Positions 8,244 to 15,629 of a stretch of 39,060 nucleotides of DNA are shown here, piece by piece; within the stretch, counting starts at the first letter, position 1; every line of letters starts with the position of its first letter. The stretch lies in assembly GCA_016649715.1 (NCBI GenBank), contig JAENXC010000026.1, positions 1-39,060 of the forward strand, given 5' to 3'. The position numbers and the translations under genes are program-made. The DNA is from Flavobacteriaceae bacterium (GTDB lineage Bacteria; Bacteroidota; Bacteroidia; Flavobacteriales; Flavobacteriaceae). Under the pieces are notes generated by a model. That model searched no databases and was not told the origin of the DNA. It saw only the letters and a list, made by a program, of their open reading frames with translations.

Positions 8244-10013
8244 TTATGCTTCTACAATTTCTTTTAATAGGTGTTCTGTTTCTTCTTCAATCTTAAAAAT
8301 ATCGGCAGATATTTGTTCTAAAGATCTTGGAGCTTTGTGTTTGTAGAAGTATTTAGCAAAGTTTATTTCGTAACCTATTTTGGTTTCTTTTGGGCTGTAC
8401 CAAGCATCTCCTGCAAATGGGAGTACTTCTTTTTCAAAAAAGGCATCAATATCTTCTTTTAAAGGGATGTTTTCTTTGTCTTTAAGTGCTGTATCACTTT
8501 TAGGTTTTTTCTTGCTATCGGTAATGATATTTCCTTTTTCATCTCTTTGTGGGCGGTGTACAGTTATTTGGCTATATCCAAAATCTTCATTGTCTAAAAT
8601 GATACTGTGTTCGTTGTTTTCGAAGTTTAAAAACAAGTCGGTAATGGCCCTAATGTGTTTGGAATTAAATTCTACTCGCTTTTTACCTAAAGGCTTTCGC
8701 ATCTTGCTATAAAACTGATCGGTTGTAACACTAATGAGCTGTAGTTTACCCTTACGGTTTTCTTCTTTTTTATTGTTCAATATAAAAATATAGGTAGGAA
8801 TACCTGTGTTGTAGAACAAGTCGTTAGGCAAAGCGATAATAGCTTCTAACAAATCATTTTCCAAAAGATATTTACGTATTTCGGTTTCTCCTTGACCTGC
8901 ATCTCCAGTAAATAAAGCTGAACCGTTGTGTATTGTTGCTGCTCTACTACCTAAAATACTATTGTTTTCTAGTTTAGAAACAATATTCATTACAAAGAGT
9001 AATTGCCCATCATTGATTCTTGGCACACCCACAGTAAAACGTGGGTCTATGATTTCTTTTTTATCGAGAATGGCATCTTTATCTACTTTCCAAGTTTTTC
9101 CGTAGGGTGGGTTACTAATCATAAAGTCAAACTGTAAGTTTGGAAAACCATCTTTACTGAGTGTAGAACCAAAAGCAATTTTCTCTGGGTCTTCATCTTT
9201 AATGAGCATATCTGCTTTACAAATGGCATAAGTTTCAGGATTCACCTCTTGACCGTATAAATGAAAGGTTGCCTTTGGGTTGAGTTTGTTGGCAAAGTGT
9301 TCAGCTTCTGTAAGCATACCACCACTACCACAAGCTGGGTCGTATATTAAATAAGTACCATCTTTGATTTTCCCTTTTAAGGGTTCAAAAATTAAATGGG
9401 TCATTAATTTAATAATCTCTCTTGGCGTAAAGTGTTCTCCTGCTTCTTCATTGTTTTCTTCATTGAACTTTCGTATCAATTCTTCAAAAACATATCCCAT
9501 TCCTAAATTGGTTAAGCCTTCCATCACTACATTACCATCTTTATCGGTAACAGGGTTTGGACTTACATTTATAGTACTGGAACAAAACTTTTCTATTAAT
9601 GGAAATGTGATATTTCCTTCTTCTAAAGTTTCTAATTGGTTGCGTAGTTTAAACTTGCTAATAATGTCCTGCACATTACTGCTAAAACCATCTAAATAGG
9701 TTTCTAAATTCTGACGGATATTACCAGGTTCATTTAATAACCTTTTAAAAGTATAGTTAGAGGTATTGTAAAATACATAACCGCTTGTTTTACGAAGTTG
9801 AGGCCCTTGGTTATCAATCTTCATTTCGTTTAACTTTTGATGCATTTCTAATACCTTGTCTTTAGTAGGTTCAAGAATGGCATCTAATCTTCTTAAGACT
9901 GTAAAAGGTAAAATAATATCTCTGTATTTACCTCTAGTGTATACATCACGCAATACATCATCTGCAATACTCCAGATAAAATTTACGATAGCATTATGTT
10001 GGGTTTGATTCAT
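8244..10013 (-). CDS. hsdM: Type I DNA methyltransferase subunit HsdM
   Basis: This 589-residue adenine-N6 methyltransferase subunit binds S-adenosylmethionine through motif I DPACGSGGM (about 225-233) and carries the catalytic motif IV NPPY (about 301-304). The N-terminal HsdM_N helical domain (SIADDVLRDVYTRGKY, VLRRLDAIL) is present. GEHFTPREI at about 192-200 precedes the SAM-binding domain as in canonical HsdM. It overlaps the upstream XRE gene by 4 bases (ATGA) and abuts hsdS, so regulator, M and S are translationally coupled. Placing M under direct control of a small regulator and leaving hsdR last is compatible with methylation preceding restriction. Confidence 0.96.
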   Translation of the reverse strand: MNQTQHNAIVNFIWSIADDVLRDVYTRGKYRDIILPFTVLRRLDAILEPTKDKVLEMHQKLNEMKIDNQGPQLRKTSGYVFYNTSNYTFKRLLNEPGNIRQNLETYLDGFSSNVQDIISKFKLRNQLETLEEGNITFPLIEKFCSSTINVSPNPVTDKDGNVVMEGLTNLGMGYVFEELIRKFNEENNEEAGEHFTPREIIKLMTHLIFEPLKGKIKDGTYLIYDPACGSGGMLTEAEHFANKLNPKATFHLYGQEVNPETYAICKADMLIKDEDPEKIAFGSTLSKDGFPNLQFDFMISNPPYGKTWKVDKDAILDKKEIIDPRFTVGVPRINDGQLLFVMNIVSKLENNSILGSRAATIHNGSALFTGDAGQGETEIRKYLLENDLLEAIIALPNDLFYNTGIPTYIFILNNKKEENRKGKLQLISVTTDQFYSKMRKPLGKKRVEFNSKHIRAITDLFLNFENNEHSIILDNEDFGYSQITVHRPQRDEKGNIITDSKKKPKSDTALKDKENIPLKEDIDAFFEKEVLPFAGDAWYSPKETKIGYEINFAKYFYKHKAPRSLEQISADIFKIEEETEHLLKEIVEA

Positions 10014-10315
10014 TTTGAATGTTTATTTTTCTTGTTTTCTTGAATATCGTTTGTTGCCATTTTTAAAGCTTGCAAAGCTTGGTCTTCATTTGTAATGATC
10101 TCCATTATTTGGTCGCCCAACCACAAAGCCAATAGTTCCTTTTCATCAGCCTTTAGTAGTTCTGCTATCTTTAGCACTTGTTCCCGTTTCGCTCTACGCT
10201 CTCCACGTTCAATCTTGCTAAACATAGGGGTGTCAATTTCTAACTGTGCAGAGAGTTGTCTTTGGAGTAATCCTTGACTTTCTCTAAGCTCTTTAATGCG
10301 ATTGCCGAGTTTCAT
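10010..10315 (-). CDS. XRE-family HTH regulator heading the hsd operon
   Basis: This 101-residue protein has a Cro/C1-type helix-turn-helix over about residues 5-60 (IKELRESQGLLQRQLSAQL, then MFSKIERGER). The C-terminal tail is lysine-rich. It resembles the controller proteins placed before methyltransferase genes in R-M operons. Its stop overlaps the hsdM start by 4 bases. An inverted repeat TTGAC-TT-GTCAA lies 14 bases upstream of its ATG and is a plausible autoregulatory operator. The likely role is to delay or limit hsd expression after the locus enters a new host. DNA target and sign of control are inferred. Confidence 0.88.
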   Translation of the reverse strand: MKLGNRIKELRESQGLLQRQLSAQLEIDTPMFSKIERGERRAKREQVLKIAELLKADEKELLALWLGDQIMEIITNEDQALQALKMATNDIQENKKNKHSK

Positions 10316-10328
10316 AATCTTTCATATT

Positions 10329-10340
10329 TTGACTTGTCAA
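10329..10340 (-). promoter_or_regulatory. Candidate operator of the XRE regulator
   Basis: TTGAC and GTCAA arms are separated by 2 bases, centred about 20 bases upstream of the start codon of the XRE gene. Position and symmetry suit an autorepressor or controller-protein site. No second copy was seen nearby. This is inference from symmetry only. Confidence 0.35.
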
Positions 10341-10522
10341 TTTTTGTCTAATTTAAAGAATAGAAGTAAAGAACCAAGCAAAAGCAATGAAAAGTTATAA
10401 AGGTATTTTAACTTTTATTAACATACTTGTGGAAAACCGTAAAAGGGGGAATATTTTGAATTTCTATTCTTTTTTCTGTTATAGGAAGTGAGGATATGGG
10501 GGATTTTGAGGAAATGGGGAGG

Positions 10523-10558
10523 GAAATTGAAATTGAAAACGAAAACGAAATCGAAATT
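10523..10558 (+). repeat. Degenerate hexanucleotide array (6 units)
   Basis: Six consecutive hexamers read GAAATT, GAAATT, GAAAAC, GAAAAC, GAAATC, GAAATT. The same unit family in the same orientation occurs at 11992-12075 on the other side of the AbiE-like gene pair. Confidence 0.85.
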
Positions 10559-10586
10559 GCTGGGGAGAGGGCAATGTTTCTAGTGC

Positions 10587-10642
10587 GCAGCGGCAGTTGG
10601 CAGTGGCAGTATTCGAGTTATGAGTTCAGAGTTATGAGTTAT
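10587..10642 (+). repeat. GGCAGT words followed by a heptanucleotide array
   Basis: GCAGCGGCAGTTGGCAGTGGCAGT is built of 6-7-base words (10587-10610). It is followed by four heptamers at 10615-10642: GAGTTAT, GAGTTCA, GAGTTAT, GAGTTAT. A very similar GGCAGT run occurs in the chromosomal gap before purC (32726-32750). Confidence 0.75.
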
Positions 10643-10697
10643 GTGTTTGGCATTTGAATGTATCCTTAAAATCCTTGGAATCCTGAGAATCTTATCC

Positions 10698-11393
10698 CTA
10701 TTTATTTCCTTCGAGACAAAAATCTATTTTGTCCATTATTTTTTGAAATCGATCTTCTTGGGTTTCATAATATAGATTGGCTAGTATTGCTTCTTGGAGT
10801 TTTGCATTTTCCTTTATTTCCTGGAGTTGTTGTAAGAGAAAGGTTTTTACATTTCCTGTTTCTTCTTTAATTATTTTGTGCCAATCGGTACGGTTGTCGA
10901 GGATATAGGTTATATCTTCAAAATCGTGGCTAAAACGTGGGTCTGTGCCACCACGGTCTAAATGTGCGGTAAACTTACTGGCCAGGAAATAGGTTAGGGG
11001 CATTATCTGAATAATTGTGCCATTAATATCTATTTTTTGAAGGTTGTTGAAACCCTCTTCAAACCACGGGTTTGCGGGTGCCCAGCCCACTGCCTTTGTA
11101 GCCATAACGTCTACTAGAATATCGTCTAGTTTAAAACGACATATTACGTCTAAATCGGCCGATTGTTTAAACCCTTTTTTTACAAGTTCTTCCCTAATTT
11201 CCTCGAGATGGGCTAGGGAAGCTACCTTTATACTTATATCAATATCTTTTGTTGGGCGAACGTCGTCTGCTGCGGGATCGTTACAATATAAGCTCACTGT
11301 TGCCCCACCTACGTAAATTACTTGGTTATTGAGGTCGCCCAATGCATTTGCCACTTTCTGAATGACCTTTCTATTGATGATTGTATTTTTCAT
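10698..11393 (-). CDS. Nucleotidyltransferase, AbiEii/AbiGii toxin-like
   Basis: This 231-residue protein has the pol-beta/MNT nucleotidyltransferase pattern: VGGATVSLY (GG motif, about 28-36), the paired aspartates of RPTKDIDISI (about 46-55), and a later DVICRFKLDDILVDVM strand giving the third acidic position. The segment SHDFEDITYIL near 160-170 matches the conserved part of AbiEii-like proteins. AbiE-type toxins transfer nucleotides to tRNA or other targets and cause abortive infection. Its ATG lies 1 nt after the stop of the winged-helix gene, the usual antitoxin-then-toxin order. It could also be a housekeeping-like NTase, but the mobile context favours a toxin. Confidence 0.75.
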   Translation of the reverse strand: MKNTIINRKVIQKVANALGDLNNQVIYVGGATVSLYCNDPAADDVRPTKDIDISIKVASLAHLEEIREELVKKGFKQSADLDVICRFKLDDILVDVMATKAVGWAPANPWFEEGFNNLQKIDINGTIIQIMPLTYFLASKFTAHLDRGGTDPRFSHDFEDITYILDNRTDWHKIIKEETGNVKTFLLQQLQEIKENAKLQEAILANLYYETQEDRFQKIMDKIDFCLEGNK

Positions 11394-11394
11394 A

Positions 11395-11907
11395 CTAATT
11401 AAGCCTTAGTTTTAATTCGTCCATAGCCATTTTTTGCTCCCTAACATTCCCCAACCTTATAGCATCCAACAAAGCCAAAAGTTCATATAACTTTTGATCT
11501 TCTAAACAAGCTTTTGGAACATTGGGATGTAGCGGTTCTACGGCGAAACCTCGTTGATCTCCTTGGCTATAGGGCCACACGTATTTTTGGTTGCTTTGTA
11601 TATTTTTTGCTAAAGGCATAGCACTATGTGCTGTAGGTACACCTCTTACCATTGCTCCAGGTTTTTGCGGATACACATATTTTATTCCGTAAAAGATAAA
11701 TTCTTGTATGGCTGAAGTAAGCAGTCTCTTTTTGTTACTTGCTATTAAGCCAGCCATTACGCTTCTGTTCAATGACTCACTAACTTCACTCTGACTGATG
11801 TAAAGTTCATTAGCAAGATCCTTCATATACCATTGCTCTTTACCTTTTGCCAGAATTTTTAAAAGGATGAGTATGTCGTGGGGGCGCATTCCGCTATGTC
11901 TTTTCAT
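11395..11907 (-). CDS. Winged-helix DNA-binding protein, putative antitoxin of the NTase pair
   Basis: This 170-residue protein has an N-terminal MarR-like winged helix at about 5-65 (ILILLKILAKG, then LANELYISQSEVSESLNR as the recognition helix region). The C-terminal domain contains GVPTAHSAMPL and EPLHPNVPKACLEDQKLYELL. It overlaps nothing but is separated from the nucleotidyltransferase start by 1 nt. By analogy with AbiEi it would repress the operon and neutralise the toxin, although I do not see the AbiEi C-terminal domain signature with certainty. A heptamer array lies just upstream of its start codon. Confidence 0.72.
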   Translation of the reverse strand: MKRHSGMRPHDILILLKILAKGKEQWYMKDLANELYISQSEVSESLNRSVMAGLIASNKKRLLTSAIQEFIFYGIKYVYPQKPGAMVRGVPTAHSAMPLAKNIQSNQKYVWPYSQGDQRGFAVEPLHPNVPKACLEDQKLYELLALLDAIRLGNVREQKMAMDELKLRLN

Positions 11908-11914
11908 TGTTTTC

Positions 11915-11942
11915 GATTTGTGATTCGCGATTCGCGATATGC
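11915..11942 (+). repeat. Heptanucleotide array next to the antitoxin start codon
   Basis: Four heptamers in a row read GATTTGT, GATTCGC, GATTCGC, GATATGC. The array starts 8 bases upstream of the start codon of the winged-helix gene, within its 5' leader or promoter. Confidence 0.7.
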
Positions 11943-11991
11943 AAATCTAATAAAATTTAATTAATTAGTAATAGTCGGGAGAGGGGAGTGG

Positions 11992-12075
11992 GAAATCGAA
12001 ATCGAAATTGAAGATGAAGATGAAGATGAAGATGAAGATGAAGATGAAGATGAAGATGAAGATGAAGATGAAAAT
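11992..12075 (+). repeat. Hexanucleotide array with ten perfect GAAGAT copies
   Basis: Fourteen hexamers read GAAATC x2, GAAATT, GAAGAT x10 (12010-12069) and GAAAAT. A perfect ten-copy run is prone to slippage. It lies 85-168 bases upstream of the winged-helix gene, where a length change would shift promoter-to-upstream spacing by full half-turns of about 6 bp. Confidence 0.95.
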
Positions 12076-12153
12076 GGTGGTGAGAGGTCCATCCGTCGCT
12101 AAAGCTACGGTAGGTTAGGAGAGATTTAGACTTGGGGAAATTAGCTTTTGTTT

Positions 12154-12204
12154 GTCGGGTTATGGCCTGACAAATTTGAGAGCTAAGTAAGGTTATAACC
12201 TGAC
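12154..12204. promoter_or_regulatory. Inverted repeat in the spacer after the DUF3987 gene
   Basis: Arms GTCGGGTTAT (12154-12163) and ATAACCTGAC (12195-12204) match at 9 of 10 positions. The right arm contains the perfect palindrome GGTTATAACC (12191-12200). No T-run follows, so it is more likely a binding site or weak hairpin than a terminator. The whole 334-base gap 11908-12241 holds this, the hexamer and heptamer arrays, and an 8-base-period AAATCCTT run near 12218-12238. Confidence 0.4.
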
Positions 12205-12241
12205 GAAATGTGATGAAATCCTCAAATCCTTAAATCCTTAA

Positions 12242-13978
12242 TTAGGGTTTCGTGGGATTTGTGTAGGTGTTGTGGGCCTCTCGGTGGATTAAATTTGCTT
12301 CTACAAACTTTGTGATATAGCCTTCGGCAGTTTTATGAGGGATGTTGCAGGTGTGTGCTATATCTAAATAATCTTGTCTAGAGAATTGTTTGGGTAGGTT
12401 TTCGAGGAAACGTTCTTTTCGGTTAAGTCGTTTTGGGGCCGAATGTTCTATTGGTAGATCGTTGAATACTTTGCTGCTATGCTTCACCAGTATAGAAACA
12501 ATGGTTATTGCATTTTTGAAATCTTCGTCCTCACATAATTTTACACTGTTTACGTCGCCATCTTCCATAATACGAAAGGCGGTGAAGAGCATCATTAAAC
12601 GGAAAGCGATTAATCCTAATCGTCTAATGGTTGCGATGTATTCTTCGGGTTGTAAGCTTATGTATTTGGTCTGAAGGGATTCAAAGAAAAGGTTGAACTG
12701 TTGTTGTTGGGATTCTGTTAGGTGTATTTCAATTTCAGCATTGTTTTTTAGGGTTTTATAGAATTCTAGAAATTCGGTTCCGAGTTGGGCATAATATTCA
12801 TCAAGGCCGGTACTTTGATTGGATAGGAATACGTTTTTCCATTCGGGTTTAATGTTCATATAATAGAACATAAAGCGACTGAATAGGCCATTTTCGGCAT
12901 TCGGTATTAAGGTTGCCACTTGCTTGGGAGTGCCTGATAGCACAGTGGATAAACAGGGTCTTTCGATATCTACATATTCTCTGTCTGTTCTTCTGTAATA
13001 GCTTATTGTTTCGTGATGGAAGGCTTTTCGGAAACCGTCGCTGTAGTTCCCATAATCACTTTTAAAAGCTTGGGCTAGGGTGTCGCCTTCGGTTTCGAAA
13101 ATCAAGCCTCTGCCATCATTATCGGATATCAATTGATAGACTCCTGTAACGCTATTGTTAGCAGGGATGAATAGCATTCTTTCTGGAGGTCGATTTGGTT
13201 TTTCGAGACTTTCATCTTTTCCTTTATTCATATTGTATGCGGCCGTTTCTACCTGAAATTGTTGTTTTAAAACTTTGGCTTGTTCGCGCATTACTTTGTG
13301 TACTGGGTTAACGATGGCTTTTATCTGATTCAATCGTCCTTTGCCTGCGGAAGCGGGGGCGGTTACAAAAAGGTATAGGTTGCTGTAAACTTTTCGCTGA
13401 TCGTACACGCCGAATAAATTAGGGAAACAGGCGCTAAAGGCGGTTAAAGCTCCCAATAGTAAAATGTCTTTTTCCTCGGGGCTTGTGGAAGGTTTTACAA
13501 CTTGTTGTAAAAACTCCGGCAATGTGTTGTAAACACTTTCGGGGAAAGTGGGCATTGTTTCTGGTTCCTTGGGATTGGAATTTTTCTGGATTCTTATTTC
13601 CGACTTTTTAGGTTTTACTCCTGCTTGATGGGCGTGATGATAGAAGGTGGCGATTGTAATTCCGTGTCCTTTCGCGTTTAGGCATTTGTCAAATTGTTCG
13701 TCGCATTCTTTGGAGTCGTATCCTACATAGTTTTTACTTATTCGGTGGAAATAATCTCTTCCTGATTCCCCGTATTCATCCGATAGGGCGAAGCCTAGAT
13801 CGCGCCACGTGGCGTAATTGCCAGTGATGTCTATGCCTGCTTGCTCGATTGCGGTAATAAACGATTCTATGTCATTATTAGCAACAGCAACAACCGTAGT
13901 TGTTGCGTTGCTAACTTTGGGTTTTGGTTGCTCCTTTGGAGCGTCTAACCAATCCTTGGGATTAAAATGTTTTGTCAT
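12242..13978 (-). CDS. DUF3987 primase/helicase-like replication protein with PriCT-2 domain
   Basis: This 578-residue protein has an N-terminal PriCT-2-like domain (about 35-115: WRDLGFALSDEYGESGRDYF and ATFYHHAHQAG) followed by the DUF3987 ATPase domain. The nucleotide-binding loop is the modified Walker A TAPASAGKGRL near 207-217. PERMLFIPANNSVTGVY and LSGTPKQVATLIPNAENGLFSRF are characteristic of the family. Such proteins act in replication of Bacteroidota integrative elements after excision. The C-terminus is a small HTH-like segment (FSRQDYLDIAHTCNIPHKTA). Its start overlaps the upstream BT4734-type gene by 4 bases, so the two are a translational unit. Confidence 0.85.
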   Translation of the reverse strand: MTKHFNPKDWLDAPKEQPKPKVSNATTTVVAVANNDIESFITAIEQAGIDITGNYATWRDLGFALSDEYGESGRDYFHRISKNYVGYDSKECDEQFDKCLNAKGHGITIATFYHHAHQAGVKPKKSEIRIQKNSNPKEPETMPTFPESVYNTLPEFLQQVVKPSTSPEEKDILLLGALTAFSACFPNLFGVYDQRKVYSNLYLFVTAPASAGKGRLNQIKAIVNPVHKVMREQAKVLKQQFQVETAAYNMNKGKDESLEKPNRPPERMLFIPANNSVTGVYQLISDNDGRGLIFETEGDTLAQAFKSDYGNYSDGFRKAFHHETISYYRRTDREYVDIERPCLSTVLSGTPKQVATLIPNAENGLFSRFMFYYMNIKPEWKNVFLSNQSTGLDEYYAQLGTEFLEFYKTLKNNAEIEIHLTESQQQQFNLFFESLQTKYISLQPEEYIATIRRLGLIAFRLMMLFTAFRIMEDGDVNSVKLCEDEDFKNAITIVSILVKHSSKVFNDLPIEHSAPKRLNRKERFLENLPKQFSRQDYLDIAHTCNIPHKTAEGYITKFVEANLIHREAHNTYTNPTKP

Positions 13979-14883
13979 AATGCTCTGTGTCTTTTATGAA
14001 GAAAGGCCAGGGGATCGTGAGGTATGAAACAGGCTCTAGATTTGTCTTTCCCTGATTGGTCTACTTCAATGTTGTACGTTTTCTTTATGTAGTTGGCTAC
14101 TGCTGTGAAATACTCGCTATGCGATATTTCAGAAATATCAATTCTGATAATCCACTTTATGCCATTGCCAGATGGGGAGGTGAACAGCAATTCGGTTTCG
14201 AAATATTCGTCATTCAAAAGCTGTTCTTTTAGCTCTTGCAAATTTTCTAAGTGATCGAAGTCGATGGTTAAAAGATTGGAATGTTCTTTTAGATCCTTGT
14301 CGTTACGTTTTTCAAATACACCAGAAAATGTGACGTAATCAAAACGATTCGCCTTGAATTTACTTGCTTCTTTTGCATCGGAAATGGCTCTTAAATCTTC
14401 TGTTATTTTTTTATATTTATCAGTTGTGATTAAATCAAATACTTGGTGTAACCTCAAAGTTTCTGAAGGAAACACATTGCGAACTGGGGCTTTGAAAAAG
14501 CTACAGTGTGCATACCAGGTATCGTCTGGACCATTCAACCATTCCAATTCATCTATTACCTTCACTTTTAAATTTAGATGCAGCTCTTGGTTTATCTTCT
14601 GTAATAAATCGGCTTCATCGGTCAATTTAAAATGGTACTGAGCAAAATCGAATACATCGCCTTCAAAGGTTTCTAATTCAATATCTCTGTGAGTTGCAAT
14701 TACTCCATCAATATGAATGCGCAATGTTTCTTTGCCGCCATTAAATGGGTTCCGTGTTACCCCACAGTCCCTTCCTTTTACGGAAAGGACTGTTGTTTCA
14801 GGATAATACTGTCTCAACACATAGGCGTAAATCTTTAGGCCGTAATGTGTTTTATCTAGTATTGCTTGCCTACTTATTTCCAT
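13975..14883 (-). CDS. BT4734/BF3469-type protein (VirE N-terminal-like domain)
   Basis: This 302-residue protein has a C-terminal half matching the BT4734/BF3469 family: FSGVFEKRNDKDLKEHSNLL, the acidic LTIDFDHLENL, SPSGNGIKWIIRI and the terminal CFIPHDPLAF. These resemble archaeo-eukaryotic-primase-like catalytic cores carried by Bacteroidota mobile elements. The N-terminal half (ETTVLSVKGRDCGVTRNPF and FEGDVFDFAQ) resembles the accessory domain found fused to them. It lies between two HTH genes and the DUF3987 gene and overlaps both neighbours (4 bases with DUF3987, 14 with the HTH gene). The likely role is priming of element replication. Confidence 0.8.
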   Translation of the reverse strand: MEISRQAILDKTHYGLKIYAYVLRQYYPETTVLSVKGRDCGVTRNPFNGGKETLRIHIDGVIATHRDIELETFEGDVFDFAQYHFKLTDEADLLQKINQELHLNLKVKVIDELEWLNGPDDTWYAHCSFFKAPVRNVFPSETLRLHQVFDLITTDKYKKITEDLRAISDAKEASKFKANRFDYVTFSGVFEKRNDKDLKEHSNLLTIDFDHLENLQELKEQLLNDEYFETELLFTSPSGNGIKWIIRIDISEISHSEYFTAVANYIKKTYNIEVDQSGKDKSRACFIPHDPLAFLHKRHRAL

Positions 14884-15166
14884 CTTGTTTGAAATTATGA
14901 TTGTAGTAGTTTTCTTGAAGCAATTGCTCGATATCGGAAACCTTGTAATAAAATTTACCTCTAATCTTACTGTAGGGTAAGGTTCCGTTTGATCTAAGTG
15001 TTTGCAGGGTTCTCAGGCTAATGTGAAGTAGCTGCAACACTTCTTGATTGTCCAACCAGGAATCATTTATGACAACAGCTCTGGATTGTCTTAGGAGTTG
15101 GACCATCATCTTTATCTCCTTGATTTGTTGTGAGAGCGCAAGGAGCATTGGGATTAGATCTGTCAT
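14870..15166 (-). CDS. Helix-turn-helix (excisionase/MerR-like) protein
   Basis: This 98-residue protein starts at MTDLIPML. The start is chosen because it overlaps the upstream HTH stop by the ATGA arrangement; an in-frame start 29 codons further up is unlikely. An N-terminal amphipathic helix (LSQQIKEIKMMVQLL) is followed by a helix_17-type winged HTH at about 45-85 (LDNQEVLQLLHISLRTLQTL, then LPYSKIRGKFYYKVSDIEQLL). Bacteroidota elements often carry two such proteins in tandem before replication genes, where they act as excisionase or transcription activators. Which function applies here is not decidable from sequence. Confidence 0.82.
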   Translation of the reverse strand: MTDLIPMLLALSQQIKEIKMMVQLLRQSRAVVINDSWLDNQEVLQLLHISLRTLQTLRSNGTLPYSKIRGKFYYKVSDIEQLLQENYYNHNFKQDGNK

Positions 15167-15462
15167 AGCTTTACCCTTCCTTTTTTGATTAGGTAATCGG
15201 CAGCTTGCTGTTCGATCTCTTCCTGGGTGGTATTGCGATTTCGCATTAACCACTGGTCTAGCTCCTCTCGATTGAAATAGAGCTTTTTTCCGTTCGGCTT
15301 GTAGTGTGGAATTGATCCGGTACTTGTGAGTTTGTACAAGTGGGATTGGGATAGTTCCAGGTACTTACAGGCTTCATTTAGGTTTAGCACATTCTTTAGG
15401 ATAATGTTCCTGTCTAATACGTGCTTTTCGATGATTTTGAGACGTTCTAATATTTCGTCCAT
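15163..15462 (-). CDS. Helix-turn-helix (helix_17/excisionase-like) protein
   Basis: This 99-residue first gene of the replication operon carries a MerR/excisionase winged HTH at about 25-72 (LNLNEACKYLELSQSHLYKL, then IPHYKPNGKKLYFNREELDQWL). The N-terminus is a short coiled-coil-like helix (EILERLKIIEKHVLDRNIIL). It overlaps the next HTH gene by 4 bases. The upstream gap contains an 18-bp perfect palindrome 28 bases before the start, a likely binding site for this or a related regulator. Confidence 0.83.
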   Translation of the reverse strand: MDEILERLKIIEKHVLDRNIILKNVLNLNEACKYLELSQSHLYKLTSTGSIPHYKPNGKKLYFNREELDQWLMRNRNTTQEEIEQQAADYLIKKGRVKL

Positions 15463-15490
15463 AACTATTTATATTTAAATTATAGAAATG

Positions 15491-15508
15491 GACATTTGGC
15501 CAAATGTC
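15491..15508. promoter_or_regulatory. 18-bp perfect palindrome upstream of the HTH/replication operon
   Basis: GACATTTGGCCAAATGTC is perfectly self-complementary. It lies 28 bases upstream of the first HTH gene, with a smaller inverted repeat CTTG-5-CAAG just beyond. Strong dyad symmetry in the operon leader suggests an operator. An origin or relaxase site is possible but unsupported. Confidence 0.55.
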
Positions 15509-15587
15509 ATTCTTGGGTTTCAAGAACAGGACAAAGGTTTAAAATGTTGGATTTTAAAAAGTGGAGATTTTTAGATAGGATAAAGAC

Positions 15588-15618
15588 AACATTGAGATTT
15601 CTCAGTGTTCTCAATGTT
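15588..15618. terminator. Hairpin between the 313-aa gene and the HTH operon
   Basis: AACATTGAGA (15588-15597) pairs with TCTCAATGTT (15609-15618), a 10-bp stem with an 11-base loop. T-rich sequence follows on the plus side only. It lies just past the stop of the minus-strand 313-aa gene, so it may end that transcript or act as an RNA stabiliser. The orientation of the T-run is wrong for a classical terminator of that gene. Confidence 0.4.
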
Positions 15619-15629
15619 TTTTATTGCAT

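Larger units (their letters stand above)
10316..10697. other. Gene-free spacer between the hsd operon and the AbiE-like pair
   Basis: No convincing coding frame was seen in 382 bases. The part next to the XRE gene should hold the hsd promoter and the operator-like repeat. I could not find a clean TAnnTTTG box. The middle carries the hexamer array, and the part next to the nucleotidyltransferase stop carries GGCAGT words and the heptamer array. No T-run terminator hairpin is evident. Confidence 0.6.

Noticed and set aside
12010-12069. The GAAGAT run as a coding acidic repeat
   Set aside because: Flanking frames are closed and there is no start or plausible gene context. It is better described as an intergenic microsatellite.
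10523-12075. CRISPR array
   Set aside because: The repeats are contiguous 6- and 7-mers without spacers, and no cas genes are nearby.
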